A DNA stretch of 8,016 bases from Chloroflexota bacterium (GCA_023406965.1 JAEXTI010000333.1:1-8016); one strand, 5' to 3'. Positions 1-5,977 are shown, counted from the first letter of the stretch. Notes: generated by a model from the sequence alone, not told the origin. Numbers and translations: made by a program.

Positions 1-284
1 CTGCGCTGGAAATCGCCCTCGCCATACTCGGCATACGCCAGGTTCATCTTCTCGGGGCGGTCAAACACCGGGAAACCCTTGATGGTCAGCACGTTCTTCT
101 CCAGAACGATGTCCACATTGTCTTCGCTCACACCCGGCATATCCATCACCAGCACCAGTGCGTCTTTCGACTCGTAAATGTCGGTGCGCGGCAGGAACAC
201 GCGGCGGTCGCGAATGCGCTCGGTCTTTTCTTCCATCTCGTTCTGATCGGTCTTCACTTCAATCGACTTCATTTCGTCGGACAT
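1..284 (-). CDS. Hsp20 / alpha-crystallin family small heat shock protein (partial, C-terminus off the left edge)
   Basis: ATP-independent holdase chaperone of the small heat shock protein family, expected to bind unfolding proteins in the cytoplasm. The visible 94 residues start MSDEMKSIEVKTDQ and have a short charged N-terminus. The alpha-crystallin domain follows: a beta strand with DIYESKDALVLVMDMPGV (about residues 35-52), then DNVDIVLEKNVLTIKG (about 55-70), the classic 'mPGv...v.ve.n.LtI.G' pattern. The start at 284 is chosen because GGAGGG lies just upstream (288-293). It sits 35 bp downstream of the other Hsp20 gene on the same strand, so the two are probably co-transcribed. The N-terminal arm differs clearly from its neighbour's, so this is not a recent duplicate. 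The C-terminal extension and any IXI motif are outside the window. Family assignment is secure. Confidence 0.93.
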   Translation of the reverse strand, partial: MSDEMKSIEVKTDQNEMEEKTERIRDRRVFLPRTDIYESKDALVLVMDMPGVSEDNVDIVLEKNVLTIKGFPVFDRPEKMNLAYAEYGEGDFQR

Positions 285-319
285 AGTACCCTCCAATTTC
301 TTCTTCATCTTCATCATCA

Positions 320-760
320 TTACGCAGTCTTGACGCTGATCTTGCGCGGCTTGTCAGCCTCGGCGCGGGGCAGCTCGATGCGCAGCACGCCGTTCTCATA
401 CCCGGCTACCACATGCTCGGCATCCACCGGGAACGCCAATTGAATGCTGCGGCTGAACTCGCCGCACACCCGCTCGCGCCGGTGATACTGCGCCTCGGCT
501 TCCGGGTCTTCCGGGCTGCGCTTGCCACTGATGGTCAACACATCCCCCACCACGTTCACCTCAATGTCCTTCGGGTCCACGCCCGGCATCTCGGCAGTAA
601 TCACTTCCACGTCGTCATCCGTCCAGGCGTTGATCGCCGGGAAGTTCACCGCCGCGCGGTTCCGTTCCGGAGTAAAAGCATTCGCAATCCGGTTCATCTC
701 CCGCTGCATGCGGTCCATTTCCTGCCAAATCGACGGTACAGAATATCTGCGGTAAATCAT
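320..760 (-). CDS. Hsp20 / alpha-crystallin family small heat shock protein, complete
   Basis: Small heat shock protein of 146 residues, a usual length for the family, acting as a cytoplasmic ATP-independent chaperone. The N-terminal arm (1-40) has the amphipathic IWQEMDRMQREMNRIANAF helix common in bacterial class A Hsp20s. The alpha-crystallin domain spans about 40-135 with WTDDDVEVITAEMPGV (46-61), DVLTISGKR (73-81) and the conserved ENGVLRIELP stretch (122-131). The short tail ends in KISVKTA, where I-S-V (141-143) fits the IXI/V oligomerisation motif. The start is placed at the ATG at 760 because AGGAGG lies 5 bases upstream; a GTG at 778 in the same frame would add six residues but would lie upstream of that ribosome site. 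It is the first gene of a likely two-gene hsp20 operon and is preceded by an inverted repeat that may be regulatory. Confidence 0.95.
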   Translation of the reverse strand: MIYRRYSVPSIWQEMDRMQREMNRIANAFTPERNRAAVNFPAINAWTDDDVEVITAEMPGVDPKDIEVNVVGDVLTISGKRSPEDPEAEAQYHRRERVCGEFSRSIQLAFPVDAEHVVAGYENGVLRIELPRAEADKPRKISVKTA

Positions 761-765
761 GTCAA

Positions 766-771
766 CCTCCT
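766..771 (-). promoter_or_regulatory. Ribosome binding site of the complete hsp20 gene
   Basis: A perfect AGGAGG on the minus strand, separated by TTGAC (5 bases) from the ATG at 760. It decides the start, because the in-frame GTG at 778 lies upstream of it. Confidence 0.85.
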
Positions 772-778
772 GATTCAC

Positions 779-820
779 TAAGATTGTGTTTGTTGTTTTT
801 ATCTTACGATCACAATCTTA
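779..820 (-). promoter_or_regulatory. Perfect 10-bp inverted repeat upstream of the hsp20 operon
   Basis: TAAGATTGTG (779-788) and its exact reverse complement CACAATCTTA (811-820) are separated by 22 bases. The ATCTTAC heptamer also occurs twice as a direct repeat (801-807 and 815-821). The element ends just before the ribosome site of the first hsp20 gene. It is not the CIRCE element (TTAGCACTC-N9-GAGTGCTAA) or the HspR-type HAIR repeat (CTTGAGT-N7-ACTCAAG). It may be an operator for an unidentified regulator, or a 5' leader hairpin; the Shine-Dalgarno sequence itself lies outside the stem. An AT-rich block at 841-868 further upstream could hold the promoter, but no convincing -35/-10 pair could be assigned. 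Confidence 0.55.
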
Positions 821-881
821 CCCGCAGACTGTTAACTCTCTATATAAGGAATGTAAAAAATATATAAGAAGCGCAAAGCCC

Positions 882-958
882 GCCGTCAGCCGTCAGCCGT
901 CAGCCGTCAGCCGTCAGCCGTCAGCCGTCAGCCGTCAGCCGTCAGCCGTCAGCCGTCA
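882..958. repeat. Heptamer tandem repeat, (GCCGTCA)x11
   Basis: Eleven perfect head-to-tail copies of GCCGTCA fill 77 bp. Three heptamers make 21 nt, so any frame read through it gives a repeating seven-residue peptide (SAVSRQP in one plus frame), which explains an open but meaningless frame here. The copies carry no substitutions, pointing to recent slippage expansion; copy number probably varies between strains. It lies about 120 bp upstream of the first hsp20 start. Confidence 0.97.
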
Positions 959-974
959 AAAGTGTAATCTTTTC

Positions 975-1160
975 CTTTCGAATCTTCCATTCGCGGAAAA
1001 AGATTCTTCTCTTCCCATTCGTATCATTCGTGGAAATTCGTGGAGAAATTTCTTCTTTTTATATTATTCTTCATTCGCGCCCATTCGCGTACATTCGCGG
1101 ATAAAATTTCTTTCTTCTATTCGCGGTTCATTTGCGCCCATTCGCGGATAAACTTCTTGT
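975..1160 (+). repeat. ATTCGCGG/ATTCGTGG degenerate repeat tract, cluster 1
   Basis: Many near-copies of an 8-12 bp module (ATTCGCGG, ATTCGTGG, ATTCGCGC, ATTCGCGT) alternate with pyrimidine-rich spacers such as ATTCTTCTCTTCCC and with GGATAAAATTTC. All modules have the same orientation. The 33 bp at 1016-1048 recur at 3101-3133 with one mismatch. There is no credible gene here. The stretch lies between the start of the hsp20 operon and the end of the CPBP gene, both on the minus strand. Confidence 0.85.
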
Positions 1161-1181
1161 CCTCTTACAATTCAGAAACTC

Positions 1182-2060
1182 TCACACCGCATCAGGCGTG
1201 TACAACTCCCTTTCCGCCCGCACATTCAGCTTTTCGGCAGCAAACCAGATCACCAGGCATGCCACCCCCACCATCAGCCACAAAATGCTGTAGAAGATAA
1301 TGTTCTCGCGCGCGCCAATAAACACCCCGTCCGGCACCTGCACAAAGAACAACAGCGCATCATGCAGGAAGTGAAACACAATGCCCGCCAGCAGCGTGCG
1401 CGTCTTGTACGCCGCATAAGTAAATGCAATAGCGATAATCATGACCGAGAAACTGTCGATCACCTGCAACAACTCCAGGTTAGAGACGTGAACGACCCCA
1501 AAGATGACGATCTGTAGGATCAGCGCCTTTCGCACTGATTTCACCAGCGGCAGCAGCAGCATCACCAGGATGCCGCGGAAGAAAATCTCTTCGAAAATAC
1601 CCGGATTCAGGCTGAACACAATATGGCTCAAGTTGATCTGACTCCAATCCAGCACGTAGCGGCCCGTCAGCAGTGATGCCACCAGCATCGCCGACAGGGT
1701 GCAAACCGCCAGCGCCACGCCCAACAGCGCGTGCTGCCACCAACGCGCCGGCAGGTAAAATCCAATCCGCTTGAGGTAATCTTTCAGCGGAACCCGTCCA
1801 AAAGGAATATCGTTGACAATCGGCAGGATGTAATACACACCCAAAAATCCGATGGGTAGATTCACCAGCGAGCTCACCAGCTTGGGGATTTTAATATCTA
1901 GGGCCATTTCTATGACCATGCACAACCCAAAACCCGCTCCCGACCAGGCAACTGCTACCAGAATAGCCAGCAGGGGGTGAATCCGCATAACCGGGCCGCG
2001 CTTGACCGGCGCGCTGGAGATTGCAGCGTTAGACAACTTCGAATCAGATGACGAATCCAT
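1182..2060 (-). CDS. CPBP (CAAX/Abi-type) family intramembrane glutamic metalloprotease
   Basis: Predicted integral membrane protease of the CPBP family (Pfam Abi/CAAX protease, related to eukaryotic Rce1), 292 residues. The motifs are present in order: EEIFFRG with E157, E158 and R162 (EExxxR); FGVVH with H191 (FxxxH); and HFLHD with H230 and D234 (HxxxB). Hydrophobic segments lie at about 30-52, 62-80, 111-132, 164-171, 179-190, 205-217 and 255-274, as expected for a multi-pass protein. About 25 mostly polar residues precede the first of them. The ATG at 2060 has AAGGAG six bases upstream. Bacterial members may process or trim membrane-anchored peptides, act as bacteriocin immunity proteins, or act in signalling; the substrate here is unknown. 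It is probably monocistronic, with its own promoter and a leader hairpin. No clear terminator follows; the gene runs into the repeat tract. Confidence 0.92.
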   Translation of the reverse strand: MDSSSDSKLSNAAISSAPVKRGPVMRIHPLLAILVAVAWSGAGFGLCMVIEMALDIKIPKLVSSLVNLPIGFLGVYYILPIVNDIPFGRVPLKDYLKRIGFYLPARWWQHALLGVALAVCTLSAMLVASLLTGRYVLDWSQINLSHIVFSLNPGIFEEIFFRGILVMLLLPLVKSVRKALILQIVIFGVVHVSNLELLQVIDSFSVMIIAIAFTYAAYKTRTLLAGIVFHFLHDALLFFVQVPDGVFIGARENIIFYSILWLMVGVACLVIWFAAEKLNVRAERELYTPDAV

Positions 2061-2073
2061 GAGATGCTCCTTG

Positions 2074-2112
2074 AAAAAAAATATGAAGAGAGGCCGAAAC
2101 TTGTTCGGCCTC
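2074..2112 (-). promoter_or_regulatory. Leader hairpin followed by an offset U-tract in the 5' region of the CPBP gene
   Basis: GAGGCCGAA (2090-2098) and TTCGGCCTC (2104-2112) form a 9-bp stem with a 5-base loop. On the minus strand this lies between the predicted promoter (2147-2174) and the ribosome site (2067-2072). It is followed, after eight bases, by eight consecutive T (2074-2081). That resembles an attenuator, although the gap before the T run is longer than usual. On the plus strand the same hairpin is followed by C and five T (2114-2118), like an ordinary intrinsic terminator, but no plus-strand gene ends here. The hairpin is certain; the role is inferred. Confidence 0.55.
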
Positions 2113-2146
2113 CTTTTTGAATCGGGATTGGATAAAGTCCACTATT

Positions 2147-2174
2147 ATTTTATTCCCATCATGCAATATGTCAA
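2147..2174 (-). promoter_or_regulatory. Sigma70-type promoter of the CPBP gene
   Basis: On the minus strand TTGACA (2174-2169, perfect -35) is followed after 16 bases by TAAAAT (2152-2147, five of six matches to TATAAT). Transcription would begin near 2140, giving a leader of about 80 nt that contains the hairpin described above. Confidence 0.7.
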
Positions 2175-2202
2175 TCAAAAATAAGGTTATTTAGACAACA
2201 GC

Positions 2203-2425
2203 CGCCAACTCCCCGTAGGCGAGCTGTTCCTACCCCATGCACAAAATCCACCACCTTTACTCGCGATACTTCCGTAAGGGCGCACGGCGTGCGCCCCAAC
2301 GAACTTCCCTGCTAGGCTGGGTATACCTCCCCCGCACACAACCGTCCTCTCGTTGCGCGCGTTCCCCGTATTCAACGCCAACTCCCCGTAGGCGGGGTAT
2401 CATTACCCCGCATCTTCCGCTTCAA
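2203..2425. repeat. Cluster of REP-like palindromic intergenic elements
   Basis: No gene is seen between the CPBP promoter and the end of the cupin gene; the stretch is made of hairpin-forming repeats. The 19-mer CGCCAACTCCCCGTAGGCG occurs at 2203-2221 and exactly again at 2376-2394. In the second copy it runs into a perfect stem, GCGGGGTA (2392-2399) with TACCCCGC (2404-2411) and a 4-base loop. A degenerate relative containing TAGGCTGGGTATACCTCC follows position 2310. A separate perfect hairpin, GGGCGCAC (2278-2285) with GTGCGCCC (2289-2296), lies between them. A fourth family member is at 6144-6170. Confidence 0.7.
2341..2377 (-). pseudogene. Duplicated fragment of the cupin gene's 3' end
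   Basis: The 37 bp here match 2473-2509, inside the 3' end of the intact cupin gene, at 34 of 37 positions and in the same orientation, 132 bp apart. Read on the minus strand both give LNTGN-(V/A)-(H/R)-NERTV, the characteristic tail of this cupin family, and they diverge right afterwards. It has no start and no domain of its own. It is either the remnant of a second tandem cupin gene or a partial duplication connected with the REP-like hairpin between the copies. Confidence 0.6.
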
Positions 2426-2453
2426 TCCACAAGCTCAAAGCAACTCCCCCGCC

Positions 2454-2810
2454 TCAAATCCACCCGGCCTCCACCGTCCTCTCGTTGTGCACGTTCCCCG
2501 TGTTCAACGTCGATTTCGGCTCCAGCAGCAGCACTTGCACCTCCTCCTCTGCCACCGGACAATGCTCGATCCCCTTGGGAATAATCACAAACTCACCCGC
2601 CTCCAACCACAGGTCGCGCTCCCGCAGCTTGATGCACAGCCGCCCCTGCACCACCAGGAACAACTCATCCTCTTCCTCGTGGTGATGCCACACAAACTCC
2701 CCCTTCAACTTGGCCAGCTTGACATACGAGTCATTCACCTCTCCGGCAATGCGCGGCTGCCAATACTCCGTAATCTGCCTGAACTTATCCTCAAGATTGA
2801 CGATTTTCAT
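2454..2810 (-). CDS. Small single-domain cupin protein
   Basis: Cupin-fold protein of 118 residues, resembling the mannose-6-phosphate-isomerase-like stand-alone cupins; the substrate is unknown. Motif 1 is GEFVWHHHEEEDELFLVVQG (residues 37-56), with H42, H44 and E49 as likely metal ligands. Motif 2 is GEFVIIPKGIEH (72-83), with P78, G80 and H83. The usual family tail NTGN..NERTV is present (103-113). The start at 2810 is preferred because AGGAAG lies six bases upstream and the family begins MKIVNL. An upstream start at 2930 would add 40 residues that resemble no cupin and would sit before the likely -10 box. It is transcribed divergently from the sigma operon and is probably monocistronic. 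Its 3' end has been partly copied downstream. Confidence 0.9.
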   Translation of the reverse strand: MKIVNLEDKFRQITEYWQPRIAGEVNDSYVKLAKLKGEFVWHHHEEEDELFLVVQGRLCIKLRERDLWLEAGEFVIIPKGIEHCPVAEEEVQVLLLEPKSTLNTGNVHNERTVEAGWI

Positions 2811-2849
2811 GAAGTACTTCCTTTCCATAGATCCCGCATGTGGTACTTC

Positions 2850-2855
2850 ATTATA
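2850..2855 (-). promoter_or_regulatory. Candidate -10 box of the cupin gene
   Basis: A perfect TATAAT on the minus strand lies 39 bases before the ATG at 2810, giving a leader of about 33 nt. No good -35 is found at 16-18 bases. GAAGTAC occurs twice downstream of it, the second time as part of the perfect palindrome GAAGTACTTC (2811-2820) next to the start codon. Confidence 0.45.
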
Positions 2856-2896
2856 TTCGCTCCTGCCAAAATTCTGCCCAACAGGAGAACCTTGGA

Positions 2897-2922
2897 GAAC
2901 CGCAACCCACCCTCTGCGGTTC
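2897..2922. repeat. 8-bp hairpin upstream of the cupin promoter
   Basis: GAACCGCA (2897-2904) and TGCGGTTC (2915-2922) form a perfect stem with a 10-base loop. It is preceded by a direct repeat of GGAGAACC (2884-2891 and 2894-2901). It has no T-run, so it is not a typical terminator; its role is unknown. Confidence 0.5.
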
Positions 2923-2924
2923 AT

Positions 2925-3000
2925 CTTCACCCCGTGCGGGCGCAGCTCATCCCTTGTAGACTCCTGAGTCTAATCCCACCGCTGCGCCCCTACCCAGAAT
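2925..3000 (+). repeat. 76-bp dispersed intergenic repeat, copy A
   Basis: This segment is closely related to 6288-6363 along its whole length; shared blocks include GCGGGCGCAGCTCA, GAGTCTAATCCCACCG and GCGCCCCTACCC. Its ends pair: GGGCGCAGC (2938-2946) with GCTGCGCCC (2981-2989). An inner palindrome, AGACTC-CT-GAGTCT, lies at 2958-2971. It directly precedes an ATTCGCGG tract, as copy B also does. Confidence 0.85.
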
Positions 3001-3002
3001 CT

Positions 3003-3195
3003 CTTCTTTTCATTCTCTGACCATTCTCTTCCATTCGCGTCCATTCGCGACACACTTGCCCCGGATGCAAGTGCCGGGGTTCGCGGATAAAATCTCTTCT
3101 CATTCGTGTCATTCGTGGAAATTCGTGGAGAAAAATTCTTCTCTTCCCGTTCGCAAAAATTCGCGGATAAAATCTCCTCTCTTCCATTCGTGCCC
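3003..3195 (+). repeat. ATTCGCGG/ATTCGTGG degenerate repeat tract, cluster 2
   Basis: Same module family and orientation as cluster 1. The 30 bp at 3010-3039 recur exactly at 6480-6509, and 3101-3133 match 1016-1048 with one difference. GATAAAATCTC and TTCTCTTCC spacers recur. The tract fills the space between the divergent cupin and sigma genes; no gene is credible in it. Confidence 0.85.
3053..3079. repeat. Interlocked inverted repeats with pseudoknot topology
   Basis: CACTTGC (3053-3059) pairs with GCAAGTG (3067-3073), and CCCCGG (3059-3064) pairs with CCGGGG (3074-3079). The arms are in the order A-B-A'-B', so the two hairpins are mutually exclusive or form a pseudoknot. The element interrupts the ATTCGCGG tract. 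The pairing is exact; any function is unknown. Confidence 0.6.
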
Positions 3196-3233
3196 ACCCT
3201 GCCAAACCAGGTAGATCGCGCTCCCTCGAAAGG

Positions 3234-3279
3234 TATAATTACCCCCCAACCTTTCATCACCTTGCCCGCTATATATAGT
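3234..3279 (+). promoter_or_regulatory. Candidate promoter region of the sigma/anti-sigma operon
   Basis: Two -10-like boxes lie upstream of the sigma gene: a perfect TATAAT at 3234-3239 in the context GGTATAATTACCCC, and TATAGT at 3274-3279 within the palindrome CTATATATAG. A weak -35-like CTTTCA (3251-3256) lies 17 bases before the second. An AAC within CCCAACC (about 3245-3251) could serve an ECF-type promoter and allow autoregulation, but this is speculative. Which box is used cannot be decided by eye. Confidence 0.35.
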
Positions 3280-3313
3280 GTGAGTACTCTCAAAAACTGT
3301 TTTGCGGAGTTGG

Positions 3314-3868
3314 ATGGACGAACACACAGCGATTAATCTTCTCAAAAAAGGCGACATAGCAGGCCTGGAATACCTCGTCCGAGCGCACCAGCTAAAGGCC
3401 GTGCGGGTGGCCAAATTCATCACCCGCGACCTGGCCCTGGCCGAGGACGTGGTGCAGGATTGCTTTTTGCAAGCCTTTCGATCCATTGGCGGGTTTGACA
3501 GTCACCGTGCCTTTGAGCCGTGGTTCATGCGCATGGTGACCCGCGCCGCGGTAGCAACCGCTCAGAAAAACGCGCGCAAAATACCGATTGAAACAGAAGC
3601 GGACGAAATCTGGTTCGAAACCCTGCTTGGCAGCGAACCAGCTCCCGAAGCCGAAATCGAAAAACAAACCATCCGCGCCGAAATCACCCAGGCCATCGAC
3701 AAACTATCTCCTCGCCAGCGAGCCGTCATCATACAACGTTACTACCTGGGCTGGAGCGAAAAAGAAATGGTTGCCGAGCTATCCATTGCTCCCGGAAGCG
3801 TAAAGTGGCTCTTGAACACCGCCCGGTCCCGCCTGCGCGCCTTGCTTGCCGGAAGGAGCGTCAAATGA
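3314..3868 (+). CDS. ECF-family RNA polymerase sigma factor (sigma-70 family)
   Basis: Alternative sigma factor of 184 residues that should direct RNA polymerase to a stress or envelope regulon. Region 2 spans about 17-82 and has the typical DLALAEDVVQDCFLQAF stretch (39-55), used for core binding and -10 recognition. A short acidic linker (about 92-120) stands in place of regions 1 and 3, as in ECF sigmas. Region 4 spans about 124-178, with LSPRQRAVIIQRYYLGWSEK (131-150) leading into the helix-turn-helix EMVAELSIAPGSVKWLLNTARSRL. The ATG at 3314 is preferred, with GGAG four bases upstream; an in-frame TTG at 3302 lies before this site. Its TGA overlaps the ATG of the next gene (ATGA, 3865-3868), indicating translational coupling with the probable anti-sigma factor. 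Confidence 0.93.
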   Translation: MDEHTAINLLKKGDIAGLEYLVRAHQLKAVRVAKFITRDLALAEDVVQDCFLQAFRSIGGFDSHRAFEPWFMRMVTRAAVATAQKNARKIPIETEADEIWFETLLGSEPAPEAEIEKQTIRAEITQAIDKLSPRQRAVIIQRYYLGWSEKEMVAELSIAPGSVKWLLNTARSRLRALLAGRSVK

Positions 3869-5886
3869 ACGCAAACGATCGTCTGAAAGACGCTGTAAAG
3901 TCCATTGTAAACCGCGAAGTCGACGAACCCTTCGATCTGTGGCCGCAAATCGCGGACCAGATACAAACAAAGGAAACGGTTTCAATGAACACAAAATGGA
4001 AATTCGCCTGGGCAACCCTCCTGGTTATCCTGGCAACCGCGCTGGTCACAACCATCGCTTATGCGCTATTCACCTATTTTCGCAATGATCCAGGCATGCA
4101 AGAAGTCTCCCAGGCTGGATTGGTCTCAGACCTCGAAATGACAGCCGTGCCCACCCCCGCCGTAACCCCCACCGCCCTTCCGCCCGCCGCCCAGATTGGC
4201 GCGGCGCAAACCCGGCAAGGTGTCACCCTGACCCTCGATTGGATCTACCTCGACGACTCCTGGCAGTCGCTTGGCTTTTCCGCCAACCCACTGCCCGAAG
4301 GTCAACGCCTCGGCCAACCCCGCCTGACCTTTGGCAATCTTCTTCCCCAGCAGTACAGGGGGGCAGGCCTCACCATCACTCAGGCTGAAGGCGGCCTGGC
4401 CGGCAGGTTCCTGGTGGTTCAAATTCTCCGTGACGAAAAAACCTACGGAATTGCCGAAACCTTTGCCAACGTAGCCGTTGAAATTCCATTGCTCGATGCA
4501 GCCGGGAAAGAAATCGACACATTCCGGTTTGCTTCCTCCCAGGTCCCGGTTCATCAAGGACAGTTCGCCGGTGGGAACACCTACGCTGTCCGCGCCACAG
4601 GCCAGGAAATCCGCCTCGAATCGATCAGCATTACCCCTCAAGAAACGCGCGTCCAATTCTGCTCCAACACCACGCTGCGCCTGGAAAATGCCGCCCTCCA
4701 GTGGGCTCGCCGGCAGGACGAAATCCTCCTGCCCGATCAAACTCCGTCCGTCGCCGGGCACGTGGGCGCCGAGAGAACGGCAAAAGACGATGGGGAATGC
4801 GCGGAAGTCCTTTTCCCAGGCGACCCCGCTCCCCAGGATCTCAAAGCGTTTCGTCTGGTCTTGACCACCACCAGAACAGATTCCCCGACCACCTGGGAAT
4901 TTAACGGGTCAACGCTCCCCCACAGCCTCGAAATTCCCGGGGTTGCGCCCCTGCCCCCCGCAGATGCCGCCTCAACCCAGCCCACTCCGCTGGCGTCTCA
5001 GGAAAATGGCGACATTCGCGTCACGCTGCTCCAGGCGTATGTAGACACCCTCCGGGCAGCCGCGGTGCTGCGCATCGAAGGCGCGCAGCCGGGCGCTTAC
5101 CCCGAGTTGCTCCTGACCGATCCGCAAGGTCTCCAATTCAACACCGCTTACGGCGTCGATGTCGATCCCGCCGACCCCAACCTGCTCACCGCTTCATTCA
5201 CCTTTGGCGATTCCTACAATGGTTCCTTTGCCGATCTGAACAGCATGCCAGAAGGGCGTTTTGTGGGCAACCTGGTGGTCAAAACCGACCCCTGGGGGGC
5301 AGACAGCCAATCCTTCACCTTCAAATTAGATCTACCCCTCTACCCTGTCACCACGCGCTTCGTCAACCAGGCCATAACGTCGAACGGGATCGAAATTCGC
5401 TTGGAAAAAATAGAAACCACCCCATCCTATTCCCAGGCGCACCTGTGTTATCAGCTTCCCACCCCCAACGGCGATTGGTATATCGACATCCAAACCACCA
5501 CCCTCCAAATCGGAGACGTCGCCACAACATCCAACAGCATGGAATGGGTCGATCCGCCGGAAAACAATCGCTGCACGATCGTCGGCTTCCTTCTTGGATC
5601 GAACAAACAGGATGAACCCTTCACGCTGACCATCCACGGCCTCCGCCAATCCTCCCCAGAAGTCATCCCCGATGACCAGATCCAAATGGCCCGCGAAAAG
5701 CTGCGCCAGCAAGGCATCGAAATGGACTGGATCACCTTCTCCGCAACCGGCGGCGGCGGCGCCGGACCGCAAATCACCCAAAAACCCGAGGGCATGACCG
5801 ACAACGAAGTCCTCGATCGTTTCTACGATGCCCTTGGCTACTGGTTTAGCGGAAATTGGGTCTTCAACGCAAACCCCACCCCTTGA
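3865..5886 (+). CDS. Probable membrane-anchored anti-sigma factor with large duplicated extracytoplasmic region (DUF4179-like)
   Basis: Protein of 673 residues encoded directly after, and overlapping by 4 bp, the ECF sigma gene, so most likely its anti-sigma factor or sensor. The cytoplasmic part (1-44) contains DEPFDLWPQIADQIQ, a pattern common at the N-termini of such proteins; it has no HxxxCxxC zinc anti-sigma motif. One membrane helix lies at about 45-71. A stretch with DPGMQEVSQAGL and a Pro/Thr-rich linker (93-109) follow, then four beta-rich segments starting near 118, 247, 382 and 507. Segments 2 and 4 are clearly related (IRLESISITPQETRVQFC and IRLEKIETTPSYSQAHLC) and each has a Cys pair (C266/C312, C528/C570), possibly disulfides. 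The tail has a helix (601-618) and a Gly-rich stretch (629-634). The start at 3865 has GGAAGGAG upstream. The DUF4179/DUF5643-like assignment is from memory of the pattern. Confidence 0.8.
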   Translation: MNANDRLKDAVKSIVNREVDEPFDLWPQIADQIQTKETVSMNTKWKFAWATLLVILATALVTTIAYALFTYFRNDPGMQEVSQAGLVSDLEMTAVPTPAVTPTALPPAAQIGAAQTRQGVTLTLDWIYLDDSWQSLGFSANPLPEGQRLGQPRLTFGNLLPQQYRGAGLTITQAEGGLAGRFLVVQILRDEKTYGIAETFANVAVEIPLLDAAGKEIDTFRFASSQVPVHQGQFAGGNTYAVRATGQEIRLESISITPQETRVQFCSNTTLRLENAALQWARRQDEILLPDQTPSVAGHVGAERTAKDDGECAEVLFPGDPAPQDLKAFRLVLTTTRTDSPTTWEFNGSTLPHSLEIPGVAPLPPADAASTQPTPLASQENGDIRVTLLQAYVDTLRAAAVLRIEGAQPGAYPELLLTDPQGLQFNTAYGVDVDPADPNLLTASFTFGDSYNGSFADLNSMPEGRFVGNLVVKTDPWGADSQSFTFKLDLPLYPVTTRFVNQAITSNGIEIRLEKIETTPSYSQAHLCYQLPTPNGDWYIDIQTTTLQIGDVATTSNSMEWVDPPENNRCTIVGFLLGSNKQDEPFTLTIHGLRQSSPEVIPDDQIQMAREKLRQQGIEMDWITFSATGGGGAGPQITQKPEGMTDNEVLDRFYDALGYWFSGNWVFNANPTP

Positions 5887-5906
5887 TCCACCGGCCCACC
5901 TCAGCA

Positions 5907-5922
5907 AGGTAAACCCTTACCT
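5907..5922 (+). repeat. Short hairpin downstream of the anti-sigma gene
   Basis: AGGTAA (5907-5912) and TTACCT (5917-5922) form a 6-bp stem with loop ACCC. There is no T-tract. It lies between the stop codon and the main terminator and may simply protect the mRNA end. Confidence 0.4.
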
Positions 5923-5932
5923 CCCCTATATC

Positions 5933-5977
5933 GGTCGGCTTGAGTGTTCCCATACAAACCCTCAAGCCGGCCTTTTC
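5933..5977 (+). terminator. Intrinsic terminator of the sigma/anti-sigma operon
   Basis: GGTCGGCTTGAG (5933-5944) pairs with CTCAAGCCGGCC (5961-5972), a 12-bp stem with one T-G wobble and a 16-base loop, followed at once by TTTTCT. It lies 47 bp after the stop codon of the anti-sigma gene. Confidence 0.85.

Noticed and set aside
761..836. RNA thermometer sequestering the hsp20 Shine-Dalgarno
   Set aside because: Only a weak 6-bp pairing (GTTAAC with GTTGAC) covers part of the region, and the strong 10-bp stem leaves AGGAGG free.
786..1151. Open frame on the plus strand through the heptamer array and repeat tract
   Set aside because: The peptide is a direct translation of GCCGTCA and ATTCGCGG repeats, with no ribosome site and no protein-like composition.
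2187..2381. Minus-strand frame of 64 codons with a cupin-like LNTGN..NERTV start
   Set aside because: Only the first residues match the cupin tail; the rest is hairpin repeat DNA. It is annotated as a 37-bp duplicated fragment instead.
2811..2930. Upstream start that would lengthen the cupin by 40 residues
   Set aside because: The extension crosses the likely -10 box, has no cupin similarity and ignores the AGGAAG before the ATG at 2810.
4126..4761. 211-codon antisense frame inside the anti-sigma gene
   Set aside because: It is a shadow of a C-ending-codon gene; Gly-rich composition and no start signals.
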